A stretch of 55,687 nucleotides of DNA, taken from the NCBI GenBank assembly GCA_964397665.1, contig CAYNJW010000001.1, positions 1 to 55,687 on the forward strand, in the 5' to 3' direction. Both the position numbers and the translations under genes were made by a program. Below are positions 24,839-32,646 of the stretch, one piece after another. The first letter of the stretch is position 1. The number at the start of each line of letters is the position of its first letter. The DNA comes from CAYNJW01 sp964397665. Lineage in GTDB: Archaea > Nanobdellota > Nanobdellia > Pacearchaeales > GW2011-AR1. The notes under the pieces were generated by a model. The model was not told where the DNA came from, made no database searches, and saw nothing but the letters and a program-made list of their open reading frames with translations.

Positions 24839-25449
24839 TTATCAATCCTCACTGGCTTAGCCATAGTAAATTTAACAAGAATATTTTTTATATTTTCTTT
24901 TTTATTAGGAAGTAACTCTCCAATTTTTTTAACAACTGCTTCAATATTCTCTGCTAAATCTTCATCAGACATATCTTCTTTTCCGACATTTAATTTCAGA
25001 CTATTTTCTTTAGTTCTAATTCTTATTACTTTTTTCATTTTATCTAATTCTGCAGCAATTTTTTCATCAGTATCAACAGGGATAATTCCTGCCTGTGGGG
25101 AAGGCATTTTACCAATTGGACCAAGAACTCTACCAAATTTTGTAGCAACCGGTGCCATCATTGGAGCAACAGAAATAAATGAATCATATTTTGCAGCTAA
25201 TTTTTTAATAGCTTTATTGTCTTTATATTTATCAAAATCTTCTTTAATGATTGTATCAACTATTTTAGATTTTTTAGTTAAAAATGCACAAATCCTTTTT
25301 TCAGCAGGATGTGGAACTTGAACAAAAGTATTTAATCCTTGTTTTCTTGGATCGTATTTTTGAAAATTAATAATTAAGTCCACAGTCTGTACAAATTTCT
25401 TTTTCTTTTCCTTTCTTAATTCTTTTATTGCGTCTATTGCTGTTACCAT
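24835..25449 (-). CDS. rpl1p: 50S ribosomal protein uL1
   Basis: A 204-residue uL1 with the family stretches FVQTVDLIINFQKYDPRKQG, VAPMMAPVATKFGRVLGPIG and KMPSPQAGIIP. It forms the mobile L1 stalk at the E site. It is the first gene of the uL1-uL10-P1 operon. In methanogenic archaea uL1 represses its own mRNA by binding a structure like its 23S rRNA site; a folded leader here (25490-25530) could serve the same role. Confidence 0.95.
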   Translation of the reverse strand: MVTAIDAIKELRKEKKKKFVQTVDLIINFQKYDPRKQGLNTFVQVPHPAEKRICAFLTKKSKIVDTIIKEDFDKYKDNKAIKKLAAKYDSFISVAPMMAPVATKFGRVLGPIGKMPSPQAGIIPVDTDEKIAAELDKMKKVIRIRTKENSLKLNVGKEDMSDEDLAENIEAVVKKIGELLPNKKENIKNILVKFTMAKPVRIDK

Positions 25450-25489
25450 TTTTATAATTGCTATTAGAAATCCTGTTGTATTTAACAGT

Positions 25490-25530
25490 GCGACCGAAGT
25501 CTGCTACTCTAATAGTAGTAATTAGATAGC
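25490..25530 (-). promoter_or_regulatory. Folded 5' leader of the uL1 operon mRNA
   Basis: On the minus strand two adjacent hairpins lie between the TATA box and the uL1 ATG. The first, 25503-25530, pairs GCTATCTAAT with ATTAGAGTAGC (one bulged A) around a TACTACT loop. The second, 25490-25504, is GAC-TTCG-GTC, a UUCG tetraloop stem with additional G-C pairs below. The GC-rich loops stand out in AT-rich sequence. This is a candidate autoregulatory site for uL1; no binding motif was proven. Confidence 0.5.
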
Positions 25531-25540
25531 GAAAATTTGC

Positions 25541-25550
25541 TTTATAAATC
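25541..25550 (-). promoter_or_regulatory. TATA box of the uL1-uL10-P1 operon
   Basis: On the minus strand it reads GATTTATAAA. The expected start of transcription is about 25 nt downstream, near 25520, giving a leader of roughly 70 nt before the uL1 ATG. Confidence 0.55.
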
Positions 25551-25602
25551 TTTTTATAGAATAATCTTAAAGATTTAAATACTTTTGATAATTTAAGGAG
25601 TT

Positions 25603-25767
25603 ATGAGNNNNNNNNNNNNNNNNNNNNNNNNNNNNNNNNNNNNNNNNNNNNNNNNNNNNNNNNNNNNNNNNNNNNNNNNNNNNNNNNNNNNNNNNNNNNN
25701 NNNNNNNATTTCAGAAATAACTTCGAAGATTATAAATTCTTTAAAACAAGATGCTTATTTAGAATAA
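25603..25767 (+). CDS. Unidentified small gene interrupted by an assembly gap
   Basis: ATG at 25603, directly after AAGGAGTT (a good ribosome binding site), runs into the N run after two codons. After the gap an open frame reads ISEITSKIINSLKQDAYLE and stops at 25765-25767. Both ends are on the plus strand and probably belong to one gene, or to two different ones if the gap is large. Nothing about its function can be said. Confidence 0.4.
   Translation: MXXXXXXXXXXXXXXXXXXXXXXXXXXXXXXXXXXISEITSKIINSLKQDAYLE
25608..25707. other. Assembly gap, 100 N
   Basis: Exactly 100 unknown bases, a conventional scaffold placeholder. The true length is unknown, so reading frames should not be carried across it. 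Confidence 0.95.
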
Positions 25768-25818
25768 GTATTATTCAACTATAACAATCCTTATAAAACT
25801 TTAAAACTTTAATCTTTT

Positions 25819-26175
25819 ATGGAATTAGTAGCACTATTATCATCTGGGAAGGGAACTTGGGGGCAAGTTGCAGGTTTAATGAAGCGTGGAGAATGGGAAA
25901 AAATTACAATTATTGGAAATTCATTTGCTAATGAAAATTTTAATGTTCCAGAAGAGCAATTTGATTTTATTGAAGTTGATTTGAGTAAGAATTTAGTTCA
26001 ATTAAAAAAAGAATTTTCTAAGAAATTTTCTGGAAGAATTACAGCATTAGAAGTCGCACTTTCAATAGCTTCTGGTTCAGGAAAAGAACATATGGCATTA
26101 GTATCAAGTTTATTAGCTATCCCAGTAGGAGTTAGATTTACAGCTTTAACAAAAGAAGGAGTTGTATTTTTGTAA
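25819..26175 (+). CDS. CARF/Rossmann-like conserved hypothetical protein
   Basis: A 118-residue protein without membrane segments. It starts with a strand-loop MELVALLSSGKGTWGQVAGL, has a second strand unit KITIIGNSF, and a C-terminal unit ALSIASGSGKEHMALVSSLL followed by VRFTALTKEGVVFL. The strand-GSGK-helix pattern recalls the ligand-binding motif of CARF domains (strand, T-G-G-T-K-like loop, helix). This resemblance is by eye and could also reflect a general Rossmann-like fold. No CRISPR array or cas gene is visible in the window. A small membrane gene follows after 2 bp. Confidence 0.6.
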   Translation: MELVALLSSGKGTWGQVAGLMKRGEWEKITIIGNSFANENFNVPEEQFDFIEVDLSKNLVQLKKEFSKKFSGRITALEVALSIASGSGKEHMALVSSLLAIPVGVRFTALTKEGVVFL

Positions 26176-26177
26176 AA

Positions 26178-26384
26178 ATGAAAAAAGAAGAAAAGCTTCT
26201 TTTTGTAGGGGTTTTATTCGGTATTTTAGGTTCACTTATTTCAGGAACTTTAATAGCAATGGTTCAAAATAGTGGTTTCAAAAGAGAGATTATTTCTTTA
26301 ATTCTTTTCTTTATTTTTCTTTTAGCCGGGGTAGGACTTATTTGGTTTGTTAAATGGCTTGGGAAGAAGTTTCACGAATCTTAA
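26178..26384 (+). CDS. Small two-helix membrane protein
   Basis: A 68-residue protein with two hydrophobic segments (about residues 8-28 and 40-60), a charged loop between them and a basic C-terminus. It starts 2 bp after the CARF-like gene, so the two form a transcription unit. Its 3' end overlaps the convergent TYW1 gene by 4 bp. No family recognised. Confidence 0.6.
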   Translation: MKKEEKLLFVGVLFGILGSLISGTLIAMVQNSGFKREIISLILFFIFLLAGVGLIWFVKWLGKKFHES

Positions 26385-27400
26385 ACTTTTTCAATCTTTA
26401 ATTTAGCTCCTGCTCTAGCCAACATTACCACACAACTTCGTTCATCTTCTGCAGAAATTTTATAACCTTCTTTCTTAAGATTTTCTTCCATTTTTTGAGC
26501 ATAATCTTTCACAGCATCAAACCAAGGTTGATTATCATAACCCATTCTTGTTCTGGCATATCCTACAGATTTATACCCCTTTACATGAACAAAATCTGGT
26601 TCTGCTTTTCTAATCAAATCACAATATTCTCCAACATTTTCTTCAGACATATTGGTATTTTTATTAAATTTTCCCTCTTCACCAACATCAACCAAAGTAA
26701 GCCTAATAACTCTTCTAACTTTTCCCTTTAGTTTTTTAATTACTTCTAGGGTTTTATTAAAGACTTTCCAAGCATCTTTTTTTGTAGATCTATGCCACAC
26801 ATTGAATAATTTTTCATTTGGTGCATTTGTAGAAACTGTAATTTGAGTTGGTAATTCTTCTTTAGTAAAATTTTCTATAACTTCAGGATTTAAACCATTA
26901 GTAACTAAAAATGAAACTGCCCCCCTCTTTCTAATTTCTTTAAACATTTCCCCAAGTCTTGGATAGAGAGTTGGTTCACCAGATAAACTTGTAGTAAATA
27001 ATGAAGGTGTAAATGCTTTTTCAAGTTGTTCTTTATCAATTCCTTTTCTACCTTTAAAGCCAATTAAAAGTTTTTTTCTTGCTTCAACAATTCCATCGAG
27101 AATTTCAACAGGGTCATCAATTTTTGGTAAGTTCGTTCCGAGATTCATTTCAATAGGTCTCCAACAATGTAAACATTGATTTTCACACCACATAACAGCA
27201 GGAGTCATTTGACAACAACCAGCAGTTGAAACCCCATAAAATTTTTCTTTCCAACAAACACCGTCTCCACGCAAGGCATTTTTTGTCCATCTACAAATTT
27301 GAACAGCACTAGTTTCACCGACAAGTGCATAATTCATTTTTTCTAGAACTTTTCGATAGTCTTTACTATCATTTTTTCTTGCAGGATTTTTTCTAACCAT
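26381..27400 (-). CDS. taw1: tRNA 4-demethylwyosine synthase TYW1 (radical SAM)
   Basis: A radical-SAM enzyme that makes 4-demethylwyosine from methylguanosine at position 37 of tRNA-Phe, using pyruvate. The SAM cluster motif is CENQCLHC (C-x3-C-x2-C). Three upstream cysteines, in ICRW, GVCW and AGCC, are each 13 residues apart, matching the second 4Fe-4S cluster of archaeal TYW1 (C-x12-C-x12-C). Later parts include TTSLSGEPTLYPRLGEM and LTLVDVGEEGKFNKNTN. The start used is the ATG at 27400 (339 residues); an in-frame ATG at 27436 lies within a hairpin/TATA-like element (27420-27434) and is less likely. Confidence 0.9.
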   Translation of the reverse strand: MVRKNPARKNDSKDYRKVLEKMNYALVGETSAVQICRWTKNALRGDGVCWKEKFYGVSTAGCCQMTPAVMWCENQCLHCWRPIEMNLGTNLPKIDDPVEILDGIVEARKKLLIGFKGRKGIDKEQLEKAFTPSLFTTSLSGEPTLYPRLGEMFKEIRKRGAVSFLVTNGLNPEVIENFTKEELPTQITVSTNAPNEKLFNVWHRSTKKDAWKVFNKTLEVIKKLKGKVRRVIRLTLVDVGEEGKFNKNTNMSEENVGEYCDLIRKAEPDFVHVKGYKSVGYARTRMGYDNQPWFDAVKDYAQKMEENLKKEGYKISAEDERSCVVMLARAGAKLKIEKV

Positions 27401-27419
27401 ATTAATAAATAAATAAAAA

Positions 27420-27434
27420 GCCCTTTTTAAGGGC
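27420..27434 (-). terminator. Hairpin followed by a T-rich stretch, between the lysine-rich gene and TYW1
   Basis: On the minus strand GCCCTT-AAA-AAGGGC is a perfect 6-bp stem followed by TTTTTATTTATTTATT. It lies downstream of the lysine-rich gene (27464-27703) and may end its transcript. The core CTTAAAAAGG is also about 25 nt before the TYW1 ATG at 27400, so it could instead be a TATA-like element for a leaderless TYW1 mRNA. Confidence 0.4.
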
Positions 27435-27463
27435 ATACGTTTAGTTTAGAAATTAAAAAAGAA

Positions 27464-27703
27464 TTATCTCTTTTTCTTTTTCTTAACTGTTTTTTTAGAA
27501 ACTTTTGCTTTTTTCTTAACTGGAGTTTTTTTCTTAGTCACTTTCTTTTTTAAAACTCTTTTAACTGGTTTCTTTTTTACAGCTTTTTTTACAGCTTTTT
27601 TAGTCACTTTTTTCTTAACAGGTTTTCTCTTAACAATCTTTTTAGAAACCTTCTTCTTAGCAACTTTTTTCTTAACTGTTTTTTTAGCTTTTTTTGCCGC
27701 CAT
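27464..27703 (-). CDS. Lysine-rich basic protein, histone H1-like tail type
   Basis: A 79-residue protein made almost only of Lys, Val, Thr, Ala and Pro in short repeats of the KKxVKK/KKKVTKK kind, starting MAAKKAKKTVKKKVAKKKVS. Such composition occurs in H1-like chromatin proteins of bacteria and eukaryotes and would bind DNA or RNA electrostatically. There is no histone fold. A TATA-like sequence lies upstream (GAGGTATCAAC precedes the ATG). Whether it compacts the chromosome is inference. Confidence 0.65.
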   Translation of the reverse strand: MAAKKAKKTVKKKVAKKKVSKKIVKRKPVKKKVTKKAVKKAVKKKPVKRVLKKKVTKKKTPVKKKAKVSKKTVKKKKKR

Positions 27704-27788
27704 GTTGATACCTCATTTTAGTTAAGTTTCTATCGAGGAGATTCTTTATATAACTTTCTAAATCTAGTTTTAAAATATTTTAATTATT

Positions 27789-29108
27789 TTAAGAAAAGAG
27801 ATTAATAAAATAGAAAACCATCATTAAAATAAACATTAATAGAATTAATTTTCCAACAAGTTTATACGCTTTTTCTGAGGTTTTTTTCTTACCAGTAATT
27901 GCAAGGACTGTCAAGTAGAAAAATCTTCCACCATCTAAAATCCCTAAAGGAAGCATGTTAAATAATCCAACAAGAAAATTAATTACCATTACCCACCAAA
28001 TTAAATTGTAGAAAAAATCTGCAGTTTCAAAATTAGGTGCATACTCAGTAGTTTGTTTTTTAACTGTAAAAAAATCAAGAATTTTATTCTTTACAGTTTT
28101 AGGTCTTTGTTGTGTGTTCCCAAATCCTATAAATATTTTTCCAGTTTTTACATTTTTATTTAAGGTAAAATTATATTTTTTCTCAGCACCATTAAGAAGA
28201 ATAGTTACTGGAACAATATCCATTTCATTTTTATTTTCTAATACTTTTTTAATATCTTCCGAAGAGAAGATTTGTTTATTATCTAATTTTTCTAAGGTTC
28301 CTAAATTTTCCATAATTCTATTATTTGAGTCAAAATAAAATGTAAGATTTTTTATTTCAGCACTTGTAAGATTTTCAGCACTTAGATTTAAATCATTTAG
28401 AAATTGATTATTTGCAGAGCCATTTTCAGTTACATAAATATTTAGATTATAACCTATAGGTGTGTAAGACATATGAAAGAATCCTATGAGGAGGATAAAG
28501 AATATTAATGCAAAAATAATATTGGCAAAAACTCCGGCTCCTAAAATTGTAAGTTGTTCTTTTATTTTCTTTTTCTTAAACCCTCTTTTTTCTTCTTCTA
28601 CAAATGCTCCAAGAATTGGACCTAAAAATGCAAAACCAGTTGATTTTATTTTTACTCCGAAAGTTTTCATAAAAATTCCATGTGAGAATTCATGAACTAC
28701 TGCAACGATTAATAAAGCCAATATAAAGTAAGTAAAATAAAAAGGTGGCATCAAACTTTCAACTCCAAATATCTGGGGAAAATAAGGAATCAAAGGCATA
28801 ACTGGTGGAGCACTAATTACGTCTGTAATATTTGGAACAGTTACATAAATGCTTGTAGTTTGATAAAGCAAGTAAACCATAATTCCCATAAGAATATATC
28901 CTACTAAAATTACAAGGGGAGAAATAGCTTTTAAGATTTTTCCATATTTTTTACTGAAAGCATTAATAAATTTTACACCTAATTGAGTTCTATAAAGAAA
29001 CATAATACCTTCTTTATCCAATTTTGTTCTTCGTTTATATAAGAATAAAGTTACGGCTATTGAAAAAATAATTAAAAAAGCAACATCAATAAAAACAAAG
29101 CTCACCAT
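27789..29108 (-). CDS. Site-2 protease family membrane metalloprotease (M50)
   Basis: A 439-residue protein with about six membrane segments. The zinc site is VVHEFSHGIF (HExxH, His 139, Glu 140, His 143) and the third ligand motif is LGILDGGRFF (Asp 392). Between them, about residues 235-335, lies a soluble PDZ-like insertion outside the membrane. This is the archaeal S2P layout; such proteases cut membrane-spanning segments, often of regulators or signal remnants. The substrate is unknown. It is a single gene, with AT-rich TATA-like sequence about 25 nt before the ATG. Confidence 0.92.
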   Translation of the reverse strand: MVSFVFIDVAFLIIFSIAVTLFLYKRRTKLDKEGIMFLYRTQLGVKFINAFSKKYGKILKAISPLVILVGYILMGIMVYLLYQTTSIYVTVPNITDVISAPPVMPLIPYFPQIFGVESLMPPFYFTYFILALLIVAVVHEFSHGIFMKTFGVKIKSTGFAFLGPILGAFVEEEKRGFKKKKIKEQLTILGAGVFANIIFALIFFILLIGFFHMSYTPIGYNLNIYVTENGSANNQFLNDLNLSAENLTSAEIKNLTFYFDSNNRIMENLGTLEKLDNKQIFSSEDIKKVLENKNEMDIVPVTILLNGAEKKYNFTLNKNVKTGKIFIGFGNTQQRPKTVKNKILDFFTVKKQTTEYAPNFETADFFYNLIWWVMVINFLVGLFNMLPLGILDGGRFFYLTVLAITGKKKTSEKAYKLVGKLILLMFILMMVFYFINLFS

Positions 29109-29167
29109 GAAATTATATTGAAGATTGGCTTTATAAATCTTCGTTGAAAAAATTGTGTAGAGGATTT

Positions 29168-29668
29168 TTATTTATTCTTAAAATATTTTTTAGCAATTGG
29201 GATTACTCCAAATCCCCTAAGAATCTGAGGTTTAAGCCCATTTAAAACATACCCGTCATTAAGAGACATATCTAATTTACTAGTTTCAACATACAAAAAA
29301 TCTCTTTTTGGAAGGCCAATCCCACCAATATAAACAAGACTGTTAGCTTTCTTTCCGATTGTTGGAAATATACTAATCCCCTTTCTTACTTGTTTAAGGT
29401 CTTTCGCAATTTGTTCAAGTGATAGATTTCCTTTAACCTTTGCATATAAAAATTCTTCATCAAAACAAGTTCCATAAATTTTATTTATTTTTTTCAAATC
29501 TTCAAGAGGATTTATCAATTCAAATTTAAAATTTTCAGGATATCCTGAGATTTCTGGTTTTGCAACATAACCAATAAAATCATCAACTTTATGAATATTT
29601 AATGAAGATTTTTCAACCCACCTTTTAACAAATGGATGAAATTTTAACGAGGGCTTTTTAGTTTTCAT
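29168..29668 (-). CDS. Unknown protein, paralogue of the gene at 29945
   Basis: A 166-residue soluble protein. It shares with the protein at 29945 a start of the form K-x-x-x-PSL-(K/R)-FHPF-x-x-RW, the motif KINKIYGTCFDEEFL, and a late motif Y-(I/V)-GGI-x-LP-(K/R)-RDFLYVE, ending PI-(A/D)-KKYFK. The conserved Cys, Asp and Glu in the central motif could be functional. I recognise no family. It lies about 35 bp downstream of eL40 and on the same strand. Confidence 0.65.
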   Translation of the reverse strand: MKTKKPSLKFHPFVKRWVEKSSLNIHKVDDFIGYVAKPEISGYPENFKFELINPLEDLKKINKIYGTCFDEEFLYAKVKGNLSLEQIAKDLKQVRKGISIFPTIGKKANSLVYIGGIGLPKRDFLYVETSKLDMSLNDGYVLNGLKPQILRGFGVIPIAKKYFKNK

Positions 29669-29701
29669 TTTAATATTTTATCAGACCTCTTAATAATATA
29701 A

Positions 29702-29866
29702 TTACTTTTTTCTAATTGTCCTAAAATCTCTCTTACCACATTTTCTACAAGTTACAGATCTAGTTAAGATTTTTAGAGGTGCAACTCTCATTTTGTGCTT
29801 ACAATGTTTACACACAAATGCATTCTTAAATAATCTATTTTGTGCTGCTGGTAATTTTGTTGCCAT
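29702..29866 (-). CDS. rpl40e: 50S ribosomal protein eL40
   Basis: A 54-residue zinc-ribbon protein, ATG at 29864-29866 and TAA at 29702-29704. It begins MATKLPAAQNRLFKNAFVCK and has four cysteines as C-x2-C and C-x2-C (CKHC and CRKC), ending KCGKRDFRTIRKK. The family pattern of archaeal eL40 (xPxAxxRLF...C...C...CRKCG) is clear. It sits between two paralogous unknown genes, all on the minus strand. Confidence 0.88.
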   Translation of the reverse strand: MATKLPAAQNRLFKNAFVCKHCKHKMRVAPLKILTRSVTCRKCGKRDFRTIRKK

Positions 29867-29944
29867 TTTTTATTTTTTAAAGAGTTTTTTGAACTCAGTA
29901 TTACTTACTATTAAGTCTTAATTTTGCTTTTTAAAGTTTGGGGT

Positions 29945-30460
29945 TTATTTTTTAAAGTATTTTTTATCAATAGGAATAAAACTTACACTCTTAATTGGTC
30001 TTGGTCTACGGTCACTGATTTGATAGTTTTCTTTAAAGTTAGAATCTAACCTATGGAATTCAACATACAAGAAGTCTCTTCTCGGAAGACAAATCCCTCC
30101 AACATATACACTCTTTGCATCCTCAAATTCAAGTTCTGGAAAAATTTCAAATATTTTCCTAACTTCTTTAGTTTTTTCAATAATTTGTTTTAAGGATAAA
30201 TCTTTGGGTAATTTCCCAATTCGTGAATTTCTAATATCTAAAAATTCTTCATCAAAACAAGTTCCATAAATCTTATTTATTTTTCCCAAATCTTTTGATA
30301 TGTCTTTAAAATCATAGTGGAAGTCTTTAGGATATCTTTCATTTTTTGGATCTGCAACCCATCCAAGTTCAGTTCTGGTATAAGTTATTTTAAGATTTTG
30401 TTTTTTCATCCAACGACTAATAAATGGATGAAACCTCAAGGATGGCCCATTATTTTTCAT
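29945..30460 (-). CDS. Unknown protein, paralogue of the gene at 29168
   Basis: A 171-residue protein with SLRFHPFISRWMKK at the start, KINKIYGTCFDEEFL in the middle and YVGGICLPRRDFLYVEFHRL near the end. Overall similarity to the protein at 29168 is strong in these blocks and weak between them, so the duplication is old. The start overlaps the end of the gene at 30450 by 11 bp. Soluble, with no known motif. Confidence 0.65.
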   Translation of the reverse strand: MKNNGPSLRFHPFISRWMKKQNLKITYTRTELGWVADPKNERYPKDFHYDFKDISKDLGKINKIYGTCFDEEFLDIRNSRIGKLPKDLSLKQIIEKTKEVRKIFEIFPELEFEDAKSVYVGGICLPRRDFLYVEFHRLDSNFKENYQISDRRPRPIKSVSFIPIDKKYFKK

Positions 30461-30695
30461 TTAATTTATGACTCAATGGGTTGTTTAAATATAATCCAAT
30501 TTCTAAACAACGTCCAAGATTGACAGGTCGAATAGTAATGTTATATCCGCTCCACTTCTGTATAAGGGATTTGGCTTCGAGAATTAAATCTTTTCGATCA
30601 GATTTAGAATATAAAAAACTTCCCAAACCTTTTTCTCTAATCTTTGGTTCTCCAGTTTTATTCTGTTTAGCATATATGTGATATCTTAGTTCCAT
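30450..30695 (-). CDS. Hypothetical small protein
   Basis: An 81-residue protein from MELRYHIYAKQNKTGEPKIR; a start six codons upstream (30713) is also open. It looks like a small alpha/beta protein (strand at the start, basic middle RKDLILEAKSLIQKWSGYNI, strand NITIRPVNLG). It overlaps the start of the paralogue gene by 11 bp, so the two are likely translated together. Function unknown. Confidence 0.55.
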   Translation of the reverse strand: MELRYHIYAKQNKTGEPKIREKGLGSFLYSKSDRKDLILEAKSLIQKWSGYNITIRPVNLGRCLEIGLYLNNPLSHKLNEK

Positions 30696-30731
30696 TTTGA
30701 ATTGTATCACCAAATTATCCCAAGTCCAAAG

Positions 30732-31121
30732 TTAAAAAATTCTCTTAATAAGTTTTTGACCTTCAATATCCCAGTATTCAACTGTTGCCCCTTCTTGAAG
30801 TTCAGATTGTAATGTTTCAGGAACAGGAAGTTCCAAATTTTCATAAGACTCTTCATCCATTAAATTAGCACTGTTATCTATAATTGAAAGAACTTGAGCC
30901 TTTCGTTTATCAATCATTGGAATTTCAAATTTTTCATGTCCTGGAACAATTAAAACCTTTTTTTTACCTGTTAGGACGTTTACTGCTTCGATTCTACATT
31001 TTGCATGACCATGTTTCCCAGTTTTAGAGATATCCATACTTTTGATGATATGGTGTGCTCCTTCTAGGGTTACATGATTTCCAACTCTTAAAGCAGTTCC
31101 TTCAACAATTTTTAGTGCCAT
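30732..31121 (-). CDS. eif5a: Translation factor aIF5A
   Basis: A 129-residue protein with the hypusination loop DISKTGKHGHAKCR, in which Lys 36 (TGKHG) is the modified residue. It has the N-terminal SH3-like and C-terminal OB-like layout of the family, starting MALKIVEGTALRVGNHVTLE. aIF5A helps ribosomes through difficult peptide bonds. No deoxyhypusine synthase gene is in the window. Single gene with TATA-like sequence upstream (CTTTATAAAAG on the minus strand near 31140). Confidence 0.95.
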   Translation of the reverse strand: MALKIVEGTALRVGNHVTLEGAHHIIKSMDISKTGKHGHAKCRIEAVNVLTGKKKVLIVPGHEKFEIPMIDKRKAQVLSIIDNSANLMDEESYENLELPVPETLQSELQEGATVEYWDIEGQKLIKRIF

Positions 31122-31250
31122 AATCTAAAGAATTATTTTTCTTTTATAAAGCTTCCGTAAAAACAAGTTGAGGATTAAGATTATTTTGTGCTCTAAAATT
31201 GAGTAAGTAAAATTACAAACACTTAAAAACCATTTTCAATAGAAAAAAAT

Positions 31251-31928
31251 ATGGTAGTTAAATCAAAAGATTTTATTGAGATTGAGTTCGTGGCGAAAGT
31301 AAAAGATGGAGAAATTTTCGATACTAATATTCCTGAAGAAGCTAAAAAGGTTGGATTAGAGGTTAAGAATTTGAAACCATATGTTTTGGCAGTTGATCAA
31401 GAAATGGTTATCAAAGGTTTAGATAAAGATTTAATTGGAAAAGAAGTTGGAAAAGAGTATTCTGTAGAGATTAAACCAGAAGAAGCATTTGGGAAAAGAA
31501 ATCCTCAGTTAGTTAGGATGATTCCTATGAGTGCATTTAAAGAACAAAATGTTATGCCACAGAGAGGAATGCAGTTTGAGATAGATGGGCAAGTTGTAAG
31601 GGTTATTTCTGTTTCAGGTGGAAGAGTTTTAACAGATTTTAATAATCCAATGGCTGGGAAAGTAGTTGTCTACAATTATAAAATTAACAGGGAAGTTAAA
31701 GATCAAAAAGAACAGATAGATGCAGTTCAAGATTTTATGTTTAGAAAAAAATTCCCATTTGAAGTTAAAGAGAAAGAAATTATCTTTGAAGTAGAAAAAG
31801 GAATGGATAAATATGTTGAGATGGTTTCAAAAGCTTTTGAAGATATTCTTGGATTAAAAGCAAAAGCAAAAGTTGTAGAAGTTCAGAAGAAATCTAACAC
31901 TATAGAGAAAGAAACAAAAAAAGATTGA
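31251..31928 (+). CDS. FKBP-type peptidyl-prolyl isomerase (archaeal long/SlyD-like form)
   Basis: A 225-residue protein. The FKBP domain (about residues 1-150) shows FIEIEFVAKVKDGEIFDTN, EMVIKGLDKDLIGKEVGKEY and VEIKPEEAFGKRNPQLVRMI, with an insert-in-flap of the SlyD kind. The C-terminal about 75 residues form the extra domain of archaeal long FKBPs and end in a lysine-rich tail. It likely acts as a cytoplasmic folding helper. A TATA-like AT tract lies about 25-40 nt upstream. Confidence 0.92.
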   Translation: MVVKSKDFIEIEFVAKVKDGEIFDTNIPEEAKKVGLEVKNLKPYVLAVDQEMVIKGLDKDLIGKEVGKEYSVEIKPEEAFGKRNPQLVRMIPMSAFKEQNVMPQRGMQFEIDGQVVRVISVSGGRVLTDFNNPMAGKVVVYNYKINREVKDQKEQIDAVQDFMFRKKFPFEVKEKEIIFEVEKGMDKYVEMVSKAFEDILGLKAKAKVVEVQKKSNTIEKETKKD

Positions 31929-31982
31929 TTTTTAAAATTTGAGTGTCTAAATCTTTATAAATAAAAAGATTTTATATTTTTT

Positions 31983-32237
31983 ATGGGACTAATTCCAAAA
32001 TATAAGCTTAGAGAAATTGTAATTGATGAAGGTTTTAAAAGTGATTCAAAAGAACATTTTTTATTAATTAGAGAAAGGAGTTTAAATTTTAGTGGTTTAA
32101 AACCAATATGGAGTTATACGGGGGAGCTTTATGAGATATCAAAAATCGAACCATTAGAATTAAAGTATTCAACAACACCCTCATTCATTCAAGAAGATAA
32201 TCTAAAGTCTTTAACTTCGAGATTAAGAAATCCATAA
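31983..32237 (+). CDS. Hypothetical small protein
   Basis: An 84-residue soluble protein starting MGLIPKYKLREIVIDEGFKS. No motif recognised. A TATA-like element (TTTATAAATAAAA) lies about 25-30 nt before the ATG, which supports a leaderless gene. It is the first of a run of four small unknown genes. Confidence 0.55.
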   Translation: MGLIPKYKLREIVIDEGFKSDSKEHFLLIRERSLNFSGLKPIWSYTGELYEISKIEPLELKYSTTPSFIQEDNLKSLTSRLRNP

Positions 32238-32274
32238 CAATCTCAATAAATTTTAAGATTTCTTTAGAATTTTT

Positions 32275-32646
32275 TTAGTCAATTCTTTCTAGTCTATCAA
32301 AAAGATTTAAATCAGAAATTCCCCAAAACTTATTTTTCAATGCGTCTTCAGGAGAATGTATTCCTTTTTTTGCACTAATTGCACTCATATTGTAATCCTT
32401 ACTTCCCCTACTTTCTAGTAAAAAATCTTCATTTACAAAGTAAACAATATCTGGAACAGGACTTTGATCAATTCTTAAACAAGTTCTTCCAGGAATTAAG
32501 AGTTTTCTTTTTTTAATTTCAAAAAAATCTTCTACACCAGAAAATAAATTACTTACGTCTGCATTTTCACAGGCCATTAAATAATCTACCAAATCACCTT
32601 TAAGTTCATGAGAGTAAGGTTTGAAATTATCAACATAAGGATTCAT
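32275..32646 (-). CDS. Hypothetical protein
   Basis: A 123-residue soluble protein starting MNPYVDNFKPYSHELKGDLV. It includes two cysteines (ACENAD, GRTCLRID) far apart and no known motif. It is convergent with the gene at 31983. A TATA-like AAATGTTTATAGTT stretch lies upstream on the other side (near 32670). Confidence 0.55.
   Translation of the reverse strand: MNPYVDNFKPYSHELKGDLVDYLMACENADVSNLFSGVEDFFEIKKRKLLIPGRTCLRIDQSPVPDIVYFVNEDFLLESRGSKDYNMSAISAKKGIHSPEDALKNKFWGISDLNLFDRLERID

Noticed and set aside
25819..26175. CRISPR-associated Csa3-type regulator
   Set aside because: Lacks an HTH domain and has no cas genes or arrays nearby; only a single CARF-like unit is suggested.
27401..27436. 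TYW1 starting at 27436
   Set aside because: The added 12 residues come from a hairpin/TATA-like element and have no counterpart in the family.
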